Shown piece after piece: positions 1 through 9,880 of a stretch of DNA of 64,000 nucleotides; the first letter of the stretch is position 1, and each line of letters begins with the position of its first letter. Under the pieces are notes generated by a model that worked only from the letters and a program-made list of their open reading frames with translations, searched no databases and was not told the origin of the DNA. Source of the DNA: Stomoxys calcitrans (lineage: Eukaryota > Arthropoda > Insecta > Diptera > Muscidae). The stretch is taken from contig NC_081555.1 in NCBI RefSeq assembly GCF_963082655.1, positions 90,800,772 to 90,864,771 on the forward strand, read 5' to 3'. The translations under genes were made by a program, and so were the position numbers.

Positions 1-1036
1 TACTATTCAATCCTCAACCGAAATCAAAGGATGCCTTATTTGTGCATCACAGCCGCACTGAGGACGACACTATCTGACGCACTGAATTTAATGCTACATT
101 TAATGCCCCTGGACATCTAATGCTACCACAGCCGTGAGGCTTTCTCTTTGGTCTTGTGGCGGCTACGGACATTGTGTTATCATTGATACAATGTCCAATG
201 TTCCAGGCAGTGTGGATTATATCCTGCCTGAGCTGCTTTTTGACAAAAAGTACTGTACCACTTCTCCTAAACCGATTGGAACTACGATATCCTTGTTAAT
301 AGAAGTTACAGAGACTTCTATACGGATGGTTTTAAACTAATCGATCAGTTGGCTTTAGGCTGTACTCTAAAGATCTAGAACCGGTCATATAGAAAAGGTT
401 ATCTAGCAGAGATCCTTGTAATTAAGGAAGTGGTGGAATGGAATATAATGTCATTACGACGATTGGCATAAATATCTTCTTAGACAGCCAGGACGCTATT
501 GAATCTCTGGAGAACGTATTTCTGAACACAGAAACCGCCCTCGACTGTTGCTGATCTTTCAACGATATGGCTGAATAGTTCAAAATTCACCAGTTCTGGG
601 TGCAGGGCCACAGAAATATCCCAGGAGAGCGAGACTAGGAACTACCTCACCTAATCAAGGGAAACTGGAACCTGTGGGTATTTCTCTAGCGACATGTAGG
701 CTAAGTGTTCAGCTCCAGGCCCGAAGGACAACGAATAATAGATGGTCACAAAGAGGAGGCTGTGAGCATTCCAAAACTATGTGGCCTCATCTAGACCTGA
801 AGAGGTCTACTGCTTTGCTGTCATTGGCTAAATAGATGTCTCAGTCATTGTGTCCGTCATGACAGGCCACTGTCTAGTCAGAAAACATGCTGATTGACTG
901 AAGGTTGCCAGCAACGACTTTTGCAGAAGTTGTAGGGACATCGAGGAAGAAGAGACTATTGAACACCTTCTGTGTGTGTCCCGCTCGGACAGTCGCAAAG
1001 AGTTAAATTTTAAGTTCTCATTTCTTTGAGAATCTG
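1..1036 (+). pseudogene. 3' part of a non-LTR retrotransposon (RNase H-type LINE), decayed
   Basis: This stretch matches, base for base with many substitutions, the 3' half of the better preserved LINE at 4254-6848: the end of the reverse transcriptase thumb (from base 1), an RNase H-like region (about 300-640) and a C-terminal segment ending near 'ttctcatttctttgagaa' at 1016-1033. All frames are broken; the longest open piece (134-340) is only 68 codons. The 5' end lies outside the window. At about 1037 it joins an RTE-type LINE relic on the opposite strand, so its own 3' UTR is missing. The family is recognised from the RNase H phrases seen in the 4254-6848 copy. It is clearly non-functional. 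Confidence 0.75.
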
Positions 1037-1863
1037 TCTGAGTTTTGGTCTGTGTTTTGTTCTTCCCAGTTTGCGTGTACCACCGTTTTTGCCTTCAAAA
1101 GACTTCACTGACTCTCTTTCGATTCTTTCAAAGCCAGCAGTTACTACTTCCGGTGAGCGACCTAGGACGTCGATGTCGTCGGCATAGGTGAGTAACATGT
1201 GTTCCCTTGCGATTAGTGTGCCATATCTATTTACATCTGCATCTCGTATAATCTTTCTCCAGCAGGATATTAAAGGGATAACGCGATAAGCTGTCTCCTT
1301 GTCTGAAACCTCGTTTAGTATTGAATGGTCCAGAGCGACTCTTTCCTATTCTTATTGAGTCTTCTTAATTTTGCAGCAATACCAAACTCAGATATGGCTT
1401 GAAATACCTTTGAACGTAAAGGCGTATCGAAAGTGGCTGTGTAGTCAACAAAGAGATGGTACATGTTGATTTATCCTTCTCGGGCCTTTTCCAGGATTTG
1501 GCGCAGTGTGAATGTCTGGTCCAGGGTGGATTTACCAGGTCTAAAGCCGCATTGATAGGGCCCAATTATCTCATGGACTTTAGGTTTTAATCTTTCACAC
1601 AGTACGCTCGAGAATATCTTGTATGCGTTGGGGAGGAGACTTATTCCTCTGTAGTTGGCACATTCCTTTTTGTCTCCTTTCTTGTGTACGGGACATAGTA
1701 TGCTGAGGTTCCAATCACTGGGTATGCTTTCTTCTAGCCATATTGCGCAGATAAGCTGATGCATACGCCTTATCAGCATGTCGCCTCCGTTCTTAAATAG
1801 TTCAGCGGGTAAACCATCGGCTCCTGCTGTCTTGTTATTCTTTAGTCGGGTCACTGCTACTTG
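1037..1863 (-). pseudogene. RTE-type LINE reverse transcriptase relic
   Basis: On the minus strand the best open segment (1854 down to 1471) contains reverse transcriptase signatures in order: KTAGADGLPAELFK, CPVHKKGDKKECANYRGISLL and YQCGFRPGKSTLDQTFTLRQ. After a stop, the next frame carries HLFVDYTATFDTPLRSK, and a further frame (1198 down to 1010) the catalytic YADDIDVLGRS. These are typical of the RTE clade of insect LINEs. Directly after the YADD block the sequence jumps to what matches the extreme C-terminus of the RTE relic at 10.3-10.8 kb, so the thumb region is deleted. The endonuclease half is absent. It is an internally deleted, frameshifted dead copy. Confidence 0.85.
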
Positions 1864-2059
1864 TTACAGTTTAATATCTCCATTTATAAGGACTGTAGCG
1901 TGATCTCGACAGACAGACAGCCGGCCGACCGGACAGAGGAACTTATCAAGATCGTCTAACAACAATTGTTCGACGATATAGAATATACGATGTTGGGTAG
2001 GAAACGGATATTGCGAGATGAATGAAAAAATGAATACCCCCATCCTTCGGTGGTTTGTA
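1864..2059 (+). repeat. Tail of a 153-bp-module element (TRE)
   Basis: This holds 'tttaatatctccattta', then a gacagacag/ggccgaccggacag segment and the tail phrase 'tacccccatccttcggtggt', which are the last ~200 bp of the repeat family seen complete at 24054-25480. The head and tandem modules are missing. The tail is interrupted by the palindromic transposon at 2060; the expected 'gggtataaaaa' end is not found beyond it. Confidence 0.7.
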
Positions 2060-2666
2060 AAGGGTGATTTTTTTGAGGTTAGGATTTTCATGCATTAGTA
2101 TTTGACAGATCACGTGGGATTTCAGACATGGTGTCAAAGAGAAAGATGCTCAGTATGCTTTGACATTTCATCATGAATAGACTTACTAACGAGCAACGCT
2201 TGCAAATCATTGAATTTTATTACCAAAATCAGTGTTCGGTTCGAAATGTGTTCAAATTTTGACAAATTTTGTTCAGCGATGAGGCTCATTTCTGGTTGAA
2301 TGGCTACGTAAATAAGCAAAATTGCCGCATTTGGAGTGAAGAGCAACCAGAAGCCGTTCAAGAACTGCCCATGCATCCCGAAAAATGCACTGTTTGGTGT
2401 GGTTTGTACGCTGGTGGAATCATTGGACCGTATTTTTTCAAAGATGCTGTTGGACGCAACGTTACGGTGAATGAACACATTTCGAACCGAACACTGATTT
2501 TGGTAATAAAATTCAATGATTTGCAAGCGTTGCTCGTTAGTAAGTCTATTCATGATGAAATGTCAAAGCATACTGAGCATCTTTCTCTTTGACACCATGT
2601 CTGAAATCCCACGTGATCTGTCAAATACTAATGCATGAAAATCCTAACCTCAAAAAAATCACCCTT
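2060..2666 (+). mobile_element. 607-bp palindromic Tc1/mariner-type transposon with 195-bp inverted repeats (copy 1)
   Basis: Bases 2060-2254 and 2472-2666 are a perfect 195-bp inverted repeat by eye, flanked by TA on both sides (2058-2059, 2667-2668), the target of Tc1/mariner transposons. Each repeat contains the transposase start (MNRLTNEQRLQIIEFYY) facing inward. The 217-bp centre encodes, on the plus strand, FSDEAHFWLNGYVNKQNCRIW and PMHPEKCTVWCGLYAGGIIG, the block around the first catalytic Asp. The second and third catalytic residues are gone, so the element cannot make active transposase. Reading through gives a 107-codon plus-strand ORF (2269-2592) and a 139-codon minus-strand ORF (2553-2134), both chimeras of sense and antisense sequence. 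The copy at 51269-51875 is essentially identical but inverted. Confidence 0.92.
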
Positions 2667-2932
2667 TACTAGAATATTAAAATTTACAATGCAAACTCTT
2701 GGGACTCAATAAACTGCGTAAAGTCAATTTTTATATTTCAGTCAAACTAGGTAAAATAATGATATATAAAATAATAAATAAAATTTCTTATTTAAAATAG
2801 CAGATTGTCATTTAATAGTTTGATGAAAGGCTTAAATAATATTTTAGTTTTCAGTATAATGATTGTCGTTAGACGTCACCTTGCATAGATTTTTTCCCCA
2901 AACTTTTGGACATGGAGGCACAAGACCCCTCC
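2667..2932. other. AT-rich spacer downstream of the host gene
   Basis: No coding sequence or repeat is recognised here. On the minus strand a possible polyadenylation hexamer ATTAAA lies at 2811-2816, about 117 bases after the stop codon of the gene at 2933-3586. Confidence 0.4.
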
Positions 2933-3586
2933 TTAGTATGAACAAAATTCTTGCAATCTTTGTGCGACATACGCAACAACTGGCAATACTCTCTTTATGG
3001 AATTTCCTTTGTGAGTATCGTTTTCTACAAATTCGACACCATCGACGAAAAGATTGATGGCTTTCTCATATTTATCGGGAGTTATACATTTTCTTGATGA
3101 AACAATCGCGCCTATTAAATCGATGTATTTTTGAAGCTCTGGTGTGACAATATCTGATACCGGGTATGGACAAGTATAGGCATAATTATAGCAATTTGGT
3201 TCAACTGTTAAAAGTTTGGCGGTGACATCGCCTACTACAGTATCCAATTTTTGAACCAGTGTTGCCTTCGTTTCAGGCAAATTGGCATTCTTTTGCATTG
3301 CCCATTCAGCATCATCGTCAATTTTATAAAATTGTAAAACTGCAAGAGGATTGCAGCTGTGTGTAGTACAAACCAGCACATTATGAAGTTTCTCCAGATT
3401 GTTGATGGTATTAAATATCTCAACAACAGGATTGGGCTCTCCAACTGACTGGGATACATTTATGGTCGACATCATATAGATAACTGAATGAAACAAAATG
3501 TGGTTGTAGGACTTGAAGAAAATTCACAACAGTTAGGGTGTTTCAAACTTACCGCCAACTATGAATAATGTGTTTAATTTCGCCAT
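2933..3586 (-). CDS. Two-exon gene for a probable secreted protein of unknown function (194 aa)
   Basis: Exon 1 (3586-3553) starts ATGGCGAAATTAAAC. A 69-bp intron (3552-3484) has GTAAGT at its donor and ATTCAG at its acceptor. Exon 2 (3483-2933) is open to a TAA stop. Splicing replaces the MFHS start of the unspliced reading frame with an 11-residue leader, giving 194 aa. Residues 5-19 are hydrophobic, consistent with a signal peptide, and cleavage could fall around residues 20-26. Six cysteines (50, 55, 109, 116, 144, 192) could form three disulfides, and there is one N-glycosylation sequon (Asn166-Asp-Thr). The rest is mixed helix-like sequence without a motif I recognise. Short intron, leader peptide and cysteines fit small secreted insect proteins such as gut, salivary or reproductive products, but that is inference. 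It is the only apparently intact host gene in the window and lies amid transposons. Confidence 0.7.
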
Positions 3587-3626
3587 CTTTGCTCAAGTAT
3601 ACTTGTCCCAACATTATGTTGAACCA

Positions 3627-3632
3627 TTTATA
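3627..3632 (-). promoter_or_regulatory. Possible TATA box of the secreted-protein gene
   Basis: The minus strand reads TATAAA within 'catataaatgg', 41 bases upstream of the ATG at 3586. A transcription start about 30 bases downstream would leave a very short 5' UTR of 10-20 bases. Position and sequence fit a core promoter, but this DNA is AT-rich and chance matches are common. Confidence 0.35.
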
Positions 3633-4008
3633 TGAAAAATAGGGCTTAATATTTAAAATGTGTGCGGATATTTTCTTTAGTGGTTTTTATTTAATGGTAA
3701 ATATTTGTATTTACACAGCTCATACTAACATACATAAAATACAAGTGAAGGTGAGCCTAAACCACACTTCCTCAAATTTTAGATAATAACAAAGCAACAT
3801 TTCACTGCTAACTTTTGCTGTAATTTTTATACTTAACACCATAGGATGGGGGTCTAAGAGCCCAGGCCAAGTGCAAACGCAAATTTTCCTCTGGAACAGA
3901 GATAAGGTAACCGGCCGAGTCCGAAATGCGCACAGAATCGAAAAAACCAGAATAGAATCAAAACAAGTAAAAAGGCATTAAGTTCGGCCGAGCCGAATTG
4001 CACCCATT
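3633..4008. other. Upstream spacer with TRE scraps
   Basis: No gene is seen. Bases 3836-3860 carry the TRE tail phrase 'accataggatgggggt'. Bases 3965-4002 carry a TRE head in plus orientation with the palindrome ttcggccgagccgaa. Both are fragments. Confidence 0.5.
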
Positions 4009-4238
4009 TTTGTTGACATATCTTGTTAAACCCACCACCATTGGATGGGGATATACTTATCTAGTCATCCCGTTTGTAACACCTCGAAATATTGATCTAA
4101 GATCCCATAAAGTGTGTAAATTTTTGATAATCTCGATATTCTGAGTCAATCTAGCCATGTCCGTCCGTCCGTCCGTCTGTCGAAATCATGATAGCGGTTG
4201 AACGCGCAAAGCTGGCCGCTTGAAATTTTGCACAAATG

Positions 4239-4253
4239 CCTACTATAGATGTA
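4239..4253 (+). repeat. Left target-site duplication of the LINE
   Basis: cctactatagatgta here matches cctactattaatgta at 6849-6863 with two differences. The pair brackets the LINE and shows insertion by target-primed reverse transcription into the TRE. Confidence 0.75.
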
Positions 4254-6848
4254 AGTTAAGAAGATATGAGGGCGAGCTGAGAAAGCCTCCGAAAAAATCC
4301 TGGGTAGAATGTATCCGTGGAGGATACATATGATGCCTCAAGGCTAAGGAAGATTCTGTCCTCGAGACCTAGTACGGTGGGGCATATTCAGAAGTCAGAG
4401 AATATATGGACAATGTCTAGTGAGGAAACACTAGAACTACTCCTTAATACACATTTCCCGGGAAATTTTCCAACGAAGAACGTGGCGCCAGAAGAGGTTG
4501 TCACTGGTATGTATTCGACGGAGGGTATTAGGGAAATTGTTTCTGAGCGGAAAATCAGATTGAATTATAAGCTGTGTTTGGTAGACTGGTTCCCAGGCTT
4601 AGGGAGATATACTCTGATTGTATCAGAATGTCATGTATACTTGTGGGATGGAGGAACATGAAGGTCATTTTCGTTCCCAAAGCAGGAAAACCATACCACA
4701 CGAAGGCGAAAGATTTTCGTCCTATTAGTCCTGTCATCCTATATGCTGACGAATTTAGATATTGTTGATAGTAACATATCTTAGGTCAAGGATCCCTGGA
4801 GATCGCCTGTCGTGGCAGCAGCATGCATATAGCAAAGGCAAATCCACTGAAACAGCCTTTCACGACCTAGTCGGCTACATAGAGGGTTCTCTCGCTGTCA
4901 AGGAATATACAATGGTAGCATTTCTTGACATTGAAGGCGCTTTCAATAATGTAAAACCAATGTCAATCATAAACCAGTTGGAGTTTTTAGGCATCAACCG
5001 TGAGAAAGTTTATTAACAACTTACTTGCTTAAAGATGCATTACGGCAGGCTTGAGATCTGTGGATTCAAAACGATGGGACAGTAGAGGAACTCCTCAGGG
5101 AGGTGTACCTCCTCCTCTATTTTGGAATATAGCCATTGACAAAATATAATTGTCTCTGGAAGAAAAAGGCACAAAAGTGGTCGCGTATGGTGATGACGTG
5201 GCAATTGCGGTTAGGGGAAAGTTTTCCAGCACTCTAAGAGATATACTTCAGGAAGCTCTACATGCAACAGCGATGTGGGCTACCGAAAGTTGTATAGATA
5301 TAAATCCGTGCAAGGCAGAAGTAGTTCTTTTTAGTAGGAGATAAGTTGGCTACGGAGAAACCTTTTTCCTTGGGAGGAGACATAATTCCATTTGCAGAAA
5401 GCGCAAAATACCTGGGTATTTTGGTAGACAAGAAATTGAACTTCAAATCCAACATTTTGGAAAGGGCAACTCTTGCCCTATATACCTGCAAGAGAGCTAT
5501 TGGTAAAAGTTGGAGATTTAGACCGCGTCTAATGCATTGGGTATATACTACAGTTGTCAGACCTATAATGCTATATGGTGTTGTGGCCGGGTGGACGGCG
5601 CTTCAAAAGTCCACCTACTGTTCAATAGTCAACCGGATCCAAAGGATGGCTTGTTTGTGCATCACAGCCGCACTGTGGACGACACCATCTGATTGTGGCT
5701 AGACGAATTACAGCGTCCACTGCCGTGATGTTAAGGGAGCTTTTTCATTGGTCATGTGGCCGCTGCGGACACAGTGTTATGCTTGATACAATGTCCGATG
5801 TTCAAGGCAGTGTGGATTACACCCTACCTGAGCCGCTTTTTGACAAAAGTACTGTATCACTTTTCCTAATAGAACCGATTGCAACTACGATATCCCTGTT
5901 AATAGAATTTACATAGACTTCTATACGGAATGTTCCAAACTAAACGACCAAGTGGGCTTTGGCGTGCACTCTTAGGAACTAGAACTTGTGATATCGAAAA
6001 GGTTACCCGACCACTGCAGTGTGTATCAAGCGGAGATCCTTGCAATTGAGGAAGTGGTGCAATGGCTAATATATAATGTCATTACGACGATTCGCATAAA
6101 TATCTTCTTAGACAGGCAGCCATTAAATCCCTGGAGAACGCATTTCTGCACACAAAAATCGCCCTTGATTGTCGCAGATCTCTCAACGATATGGCTGAAC
6201 AGTTCAAAATTTACCTGTTCTGGGTGCCGGGTCACAGAGATATCCGAACGAATTACAAAGCGGACGAGCTTGCGAGTCTAGGAACTACCCTACACATTCC
6301 AGGTATACTAGAATCTGTGGATATGCCTCTAGCGACATGTAAGCTAAGTTTTCGGGACCAGGCCCGAAGGACAACGAATGATAGATGGTGACAAAAAGGG
6401 GACTGTGAGCATTCCAAAACTATGTGGCCAAATCTAGACTCGAAGAGGTCTACCGTTTTGTTGTCATTGGCTAGAACAGATGTCTTAGTCATTGTGTCCG
6501 TCATGACAGGTCACTGTCTAATCGGAAAACACGCTGACAGATCGAAGGTTGCCAGCAAAGACTTTTGCCGAAGCTGTGAGGGCAGAAGAAGATACTATAG
6601 ACCACCTTCTGTGTGTGTATCCCGCACTAGCAGTTAGAAGGAGTTCCACTTAAGGTTCTCATTTCTTTGAGAACCTGTCTAAATTAGCGGATGTGAACAT
6701 TCGCAAGTTGTTGGGCTTTTTAAAACAATCTGGGTGGTTCCACGGTACGAACTGGAAGGCATCTTCCTTCTTCTGTTCCTGTGGTATCACAATGGACGAA
6801 AACGACTAAGTGAGTCTGCTGGCAGATTTACACTTTAACCTAACCTAA
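4254..6848 (+). pseudogene. RNase H-type LINE, 5'-truncated and decayed, nested in a TRE
   Basis: The element runs from the pre-RT region to its own 3' end 'taacctaacctaacc'. Visible pol parts in order are: fingers (THFPGN, 4450-4470); KAGKPYHTKAKDFRPIS (4678-4730); AYSKGKSTETAFHDLVGYIEG (4825-4890, conserved); the catalytic FLDIEGAFNN (4920-4950); TPQGG (about 5090); and VAYGDDVAIAV (5180-5210), where the usual YADD reads YGDD. The thumb with VYTTVVRPIMLYGVV follows (about 5545-5590). The RNase H domain (5900-6300) shows YQAEILAIEEVV, NIFLDRQ and WVPGHRDIRTNYKADELASLG, then a Cys-rich C-terminus (6480-6630). Several stops and frameshifts break it. The clade is one of the RNase H-bearing LINE groups (I, LOA or R1-like); I cannot decide which. 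It is flanked by a near-match 15-bp target duplication. Confidence 0.88.
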
Positions 6849-6863
6849 CCTACTATTAATGTA
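6849..6863 (+). repeat. Right target-site duplication of the LINE
   Basis: cctactattaatgta directly follows the LINE tail repeats (cctaa units) and mirrors 4239-4253. Confidence 0.75.
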
Positions 6864-7442
6864 GATCGTTGGGGACTGGAAGTGGGCCAAATCAGTTCAG
6901 ATTTGGATACAGCTCTCATATAAACCGATCTCCCGATTTGAATTATTCAGTCCTTACAAGACGCAATTTTGTTCCGATTTCGATGAATTTTTGCATTTAG
7001 TGCAACTGTTTCAAGTACGGTCGAAATCGGTCTATAACCTGATATAGCTCCCATATACGCCGATCGCCCGATTAGACTTCTTGAGCCCCTGGAAGCCACA
7101 ATTTTGCGGATAGTGTTATGTTATGATTTCCAATAACTGATCCAAGTACATTCGAAGTCAGTCTTTCAATAACTGTACTAAATAGTGTCTAAATCGGTCT
7201 ATAAACTGGCATTATTCCTATATATATCGGTCTGCCGATTTGACTTCTTAAGTTCTTACAAGCCGCAATTTTGACCGAAGTTTCGTATGTAGAATAAACT
7301 ATGCCCTTCAACTAAATTTTGTTTGCATACATTTTTAGCAGAATCCATGGTGATGGATTCCCAAGACACGGGCCGGTCGAACTTAGCACGCTTTTACTTG
7401 TTTATGAACAAGTAAAATATGTACCCTTTACATAGAGAAAGA

Positions 7443-8028
7443 AAACAAGTAAAAAGGGGTTAAGTTCGGCTGGGCCAAACTTTGGATGCCCAACACTCCG
7501 GGTTTATATGTAAACAACTGTTCTTTATAATCCGGTGAAAATTTCATTATTTATGCACCCACAGCAGCTTTATTGAAATATGGACAAATTCGGACAAGCC
7601 ATTGTTCAATTTTGGTCTCTTTGGCAGCTATATCCAAATGTAGACGATATGAACCATATAGGATATAAATCTGGGGCCGTCTTCAAGAAGGATTTTGAGG
7701 GGCCTGACACAACTCAGTGTCCACAATTTCAGCGAAATCGAACAAAAAATTCACTTTTTATGTACCCAAGACCTTTAATTGAGAGATCGGACCAAATCTA
7801 GACCGGTCTGGCCAAATTAAAGAAGGATGTCGAGTGGCCTTATGCAACTCACTGGCTCAAATTTCAACAAAATCGGAAAATAATTGTGACTTTAATGGGT
7901 CAAAGACCTTACATCGGCAGATCGGTCTATATGGGGGCAATATCAAGATATAGTCCGATATAGCTCATTTTAAACCTTTATCTGCCTATGGACAAGGAAA
8001 AAATCTGTTTCAGCCCAATATCAACCAT
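7443..8028 (+). repeat. TRE, plus orientation, tail truncated
   Basis: The head at 7443-7490 (aacaagtaaaaaggggttaa, palindrome ttcggctgggccaaa) is followed by about three modules with phrases such as 'caactcactggctcaaattt' and 'gatcggtctatatggg'. The last bases 'cagcccaatatcaacca' match the start of the pre-tail region, then the element stops where an oppositely oriented TRE begins. Short ORFs here (e.g. 7580-7801) are by-products of the repeat. Confidence 0.85.
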
Positions 8029-9085
8029 TTTTATACCCTCCACCATAGGATGGGGGGTATACTAATTTCGTCATTCTGTTTATAACTACCCGATATATTT
8101 GTCTGAGACCCCATAAAGAATATATATTTTTGATCGTCGCGACATTTTATGTCGATCTAGCCATGTCCGTCCGTCTGTTCGTCCGTCCGCCCGTCCATCT
8201 GTCCGTCCGTCTGTCTGTCAAAAGCACGCTAGCTTCCGAAGGAGTAAAGCTAGCCGCTTGAAATTTTGCACAAATACTTCTTATTAGTGTAGGTCGGTTG
8301 GTATTGTAAATAGGCCATATCGGTCCATGTTTTGATATAGCTCCCATATAAACCGATCTTGGGTCTTGACTTCTTGAGCCTCTAGTGTGCGCAATTCTTA
8401 TCCGATTGAAATGAAATTTTACACGACGTGTTTTGTTATGATATCCAACTACTGTGCCAAGTATGGTTGAAATCGGTCCATAACCTGATATAGCTGCCAA
8501 ATAACCCGATCTTGGGTCTTGACTTCTTTAGCCTCTAGAGTGCGCAATTCTTATCCGATTGAAATGAAATTTTACACGACGTGTTTTGTTATGATATCCA
8601 ACATCTGTGCCAAGTATGGTTCAAATCGGCCCATAACCTGATATAGCTGCCATATAACCCGATCTTGGGTCTTGACTTCTTTAGCCTCTAGAGTGCGCAA
8701 TTCTTATCCGATTGAAATGAAATTTTACACGACGTGTTTTGTTATGATATCCAACTACTGTGCCAAGTATGGTTCGAATCGATTTATAACCTGATAAAGC
8801 TGTCATATAACCCGATCTTGGGTCTTGACTTCTTGAGCCTGTAGAGGGCACAACTCTTATCCGATTTGAATTTTTGCATGACTTATTTTATTTTTACTTT
8901 CAACAACTGTGTCAAATAAGGTTCAAATCGGTTCATAACCTGATATAGCTGCCATATAAACCGATCTTGAATCTTGACTTATTGAGCCTCTAGAGGTCGC
9001 AATTATTATCAGATTTGCCTGAAATTTTGTACGACGGATCCTCTCATAACCATCAACATACGTGTTTATTATGGTCTGAATCGGT
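8029..9085 (-). repeat. TRE with a recent exact 153-bp tandem array
   Basis: The tail hairpin (tataccctccaccatagg) starts at about 8034, followed by a tccgtccgtctg run at 8165-8218. Modules starting 'cgatcttgggtcttgactt' occur at 8354, 8507, 8660 and 8813, that is every 153 bases, and again at 8962. Units 8507-8659 and 8660-8812 are nearly identical by eye, while the outer units are diverged, so this array expanded recently. The head palindrome is absent. Confidence 0.9.
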
Positions 9086-9880
9086 CTTAGGACATAAACT
9101 AATTCAACGAGGACATAAACTAATTCAACCAAGATTTGACAGTCAAATCTCCGAAAGGCAGTTCATTGTATATAGGGTACGTCTCTGGAACATACTCCCT
9201 TAAATATACAAATTATTAGCAATGCTAATAAATTCAAACGGAAAATTTACCATTACTTTAAGTACAAATTGAATGTCTAGTAATATATGTTGTATGCAAA
9301 CTAGTATATGTATTATATATGGTAAACAGATTATTATAAGTTATTTCAAACTAGTCTAAGGATCTACGCACAGTAAAATGTAAGATATAATCTTGTTGAA
9401 CTAATAAACAAACAATGTTCATGGGCAATATCATTAATAGCAGTAGTTTTGTAAATTTTTTAAGATTTAAAATATGGAAAAGTTTGCCACAAAACACATG
9501 CTAGAACAAATTTAAACCCATTTTTAATAACAAATAGGGTTTCCAGCACAACAGTTTATTGTTGTGCTGGAAACCCTATTGAGGAAACGTTGAGGAAAAC
9601 TTTCTTTGTTTACGAAAGTCATTTGTGTGCCTTATTTGCAAAACAATGGGGAACGTGGCGAATTGAGATGCTACCTTATTTACTGAAGTTTTTTTTCCCA
9701 CAGGCATAATTAAGTATTACATTCTTATAATAAATACTCTGACATAATTCCACATAATTTTGCCATTAGAAAAAAAAAATTCCGACCACAAAAATTCGAA
9801 AAAAAATCCTACATGCAAGTTGGAGAGCAGGCAAAAATTGGAAAAAAAACCTCAATCCACTCAACATTTGTATACAAACA
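9086..9880. other. AT-rich spacer, no gene seen
   Basis: There is a short direct duplication of 'aggacataaactaattcaac' at about 9089-9138. A perfect inverted repeat at 9533-9580 is listed separately. Nothing else is recognised. Confidence 0.5.
9533..9580. repeat. Perfect 21-bp inverted repeat with 6-base loop
   Basis: The left arm begins aatagggtttccagc and ends cacaaca; after gtttat the exact reverse complement follows to 9580. Both arms are identical over 21 bp by eye. It is not part of any repeat family recognised in the window. As RNA it would form a strong 21-bp hairpin. Confidence 0.85.

Larger units (their letters stand above)
4009..7395 (-). repeat. TRE (153-bp-module element), split by a LINE
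   Basis: Read on the minus strand, the head lies at 7395-7360 (ttacttgttt preceded by the degenerate palindrome cgggccggtcgaac). Modules run through 6849-7360, and the tail is at 4009-4190 ('aacccaccaccattggatgggg' region plus the tccgtccgtccg run at 4159-4180). Bases 4254-6848 are a later LINE insertion. Removing it and one target copy rejoins 'gcctactatagatgta' to 'gatcgttggggactg', matching the uninterrupted phrase at 35410-35440. No coding capacity is visible. Confidence 0.8.

Noticed and set aside
4159..4180. ccgtccgtccgtccgt run as an independent microsatellite or regulatory site
   Set aside because: The same run occurs at a fixed place near the tail of most TRE copies, so it is part of that element.
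6838..6853. cctaacctaacc, the complement of the insect telomere unit TTAGG
   Set aside because: It forms the 3' tail of a LINE followed by its target duplication; it is only about three units, and higher flies lack TTAGG telomeres.
7580..7801. 73-codon open frame
   Set aside because: It is a translation of TRE modules; similar frames recur wherever modules occur (for example 24783-25031, 48156-48395, 40657-41052).
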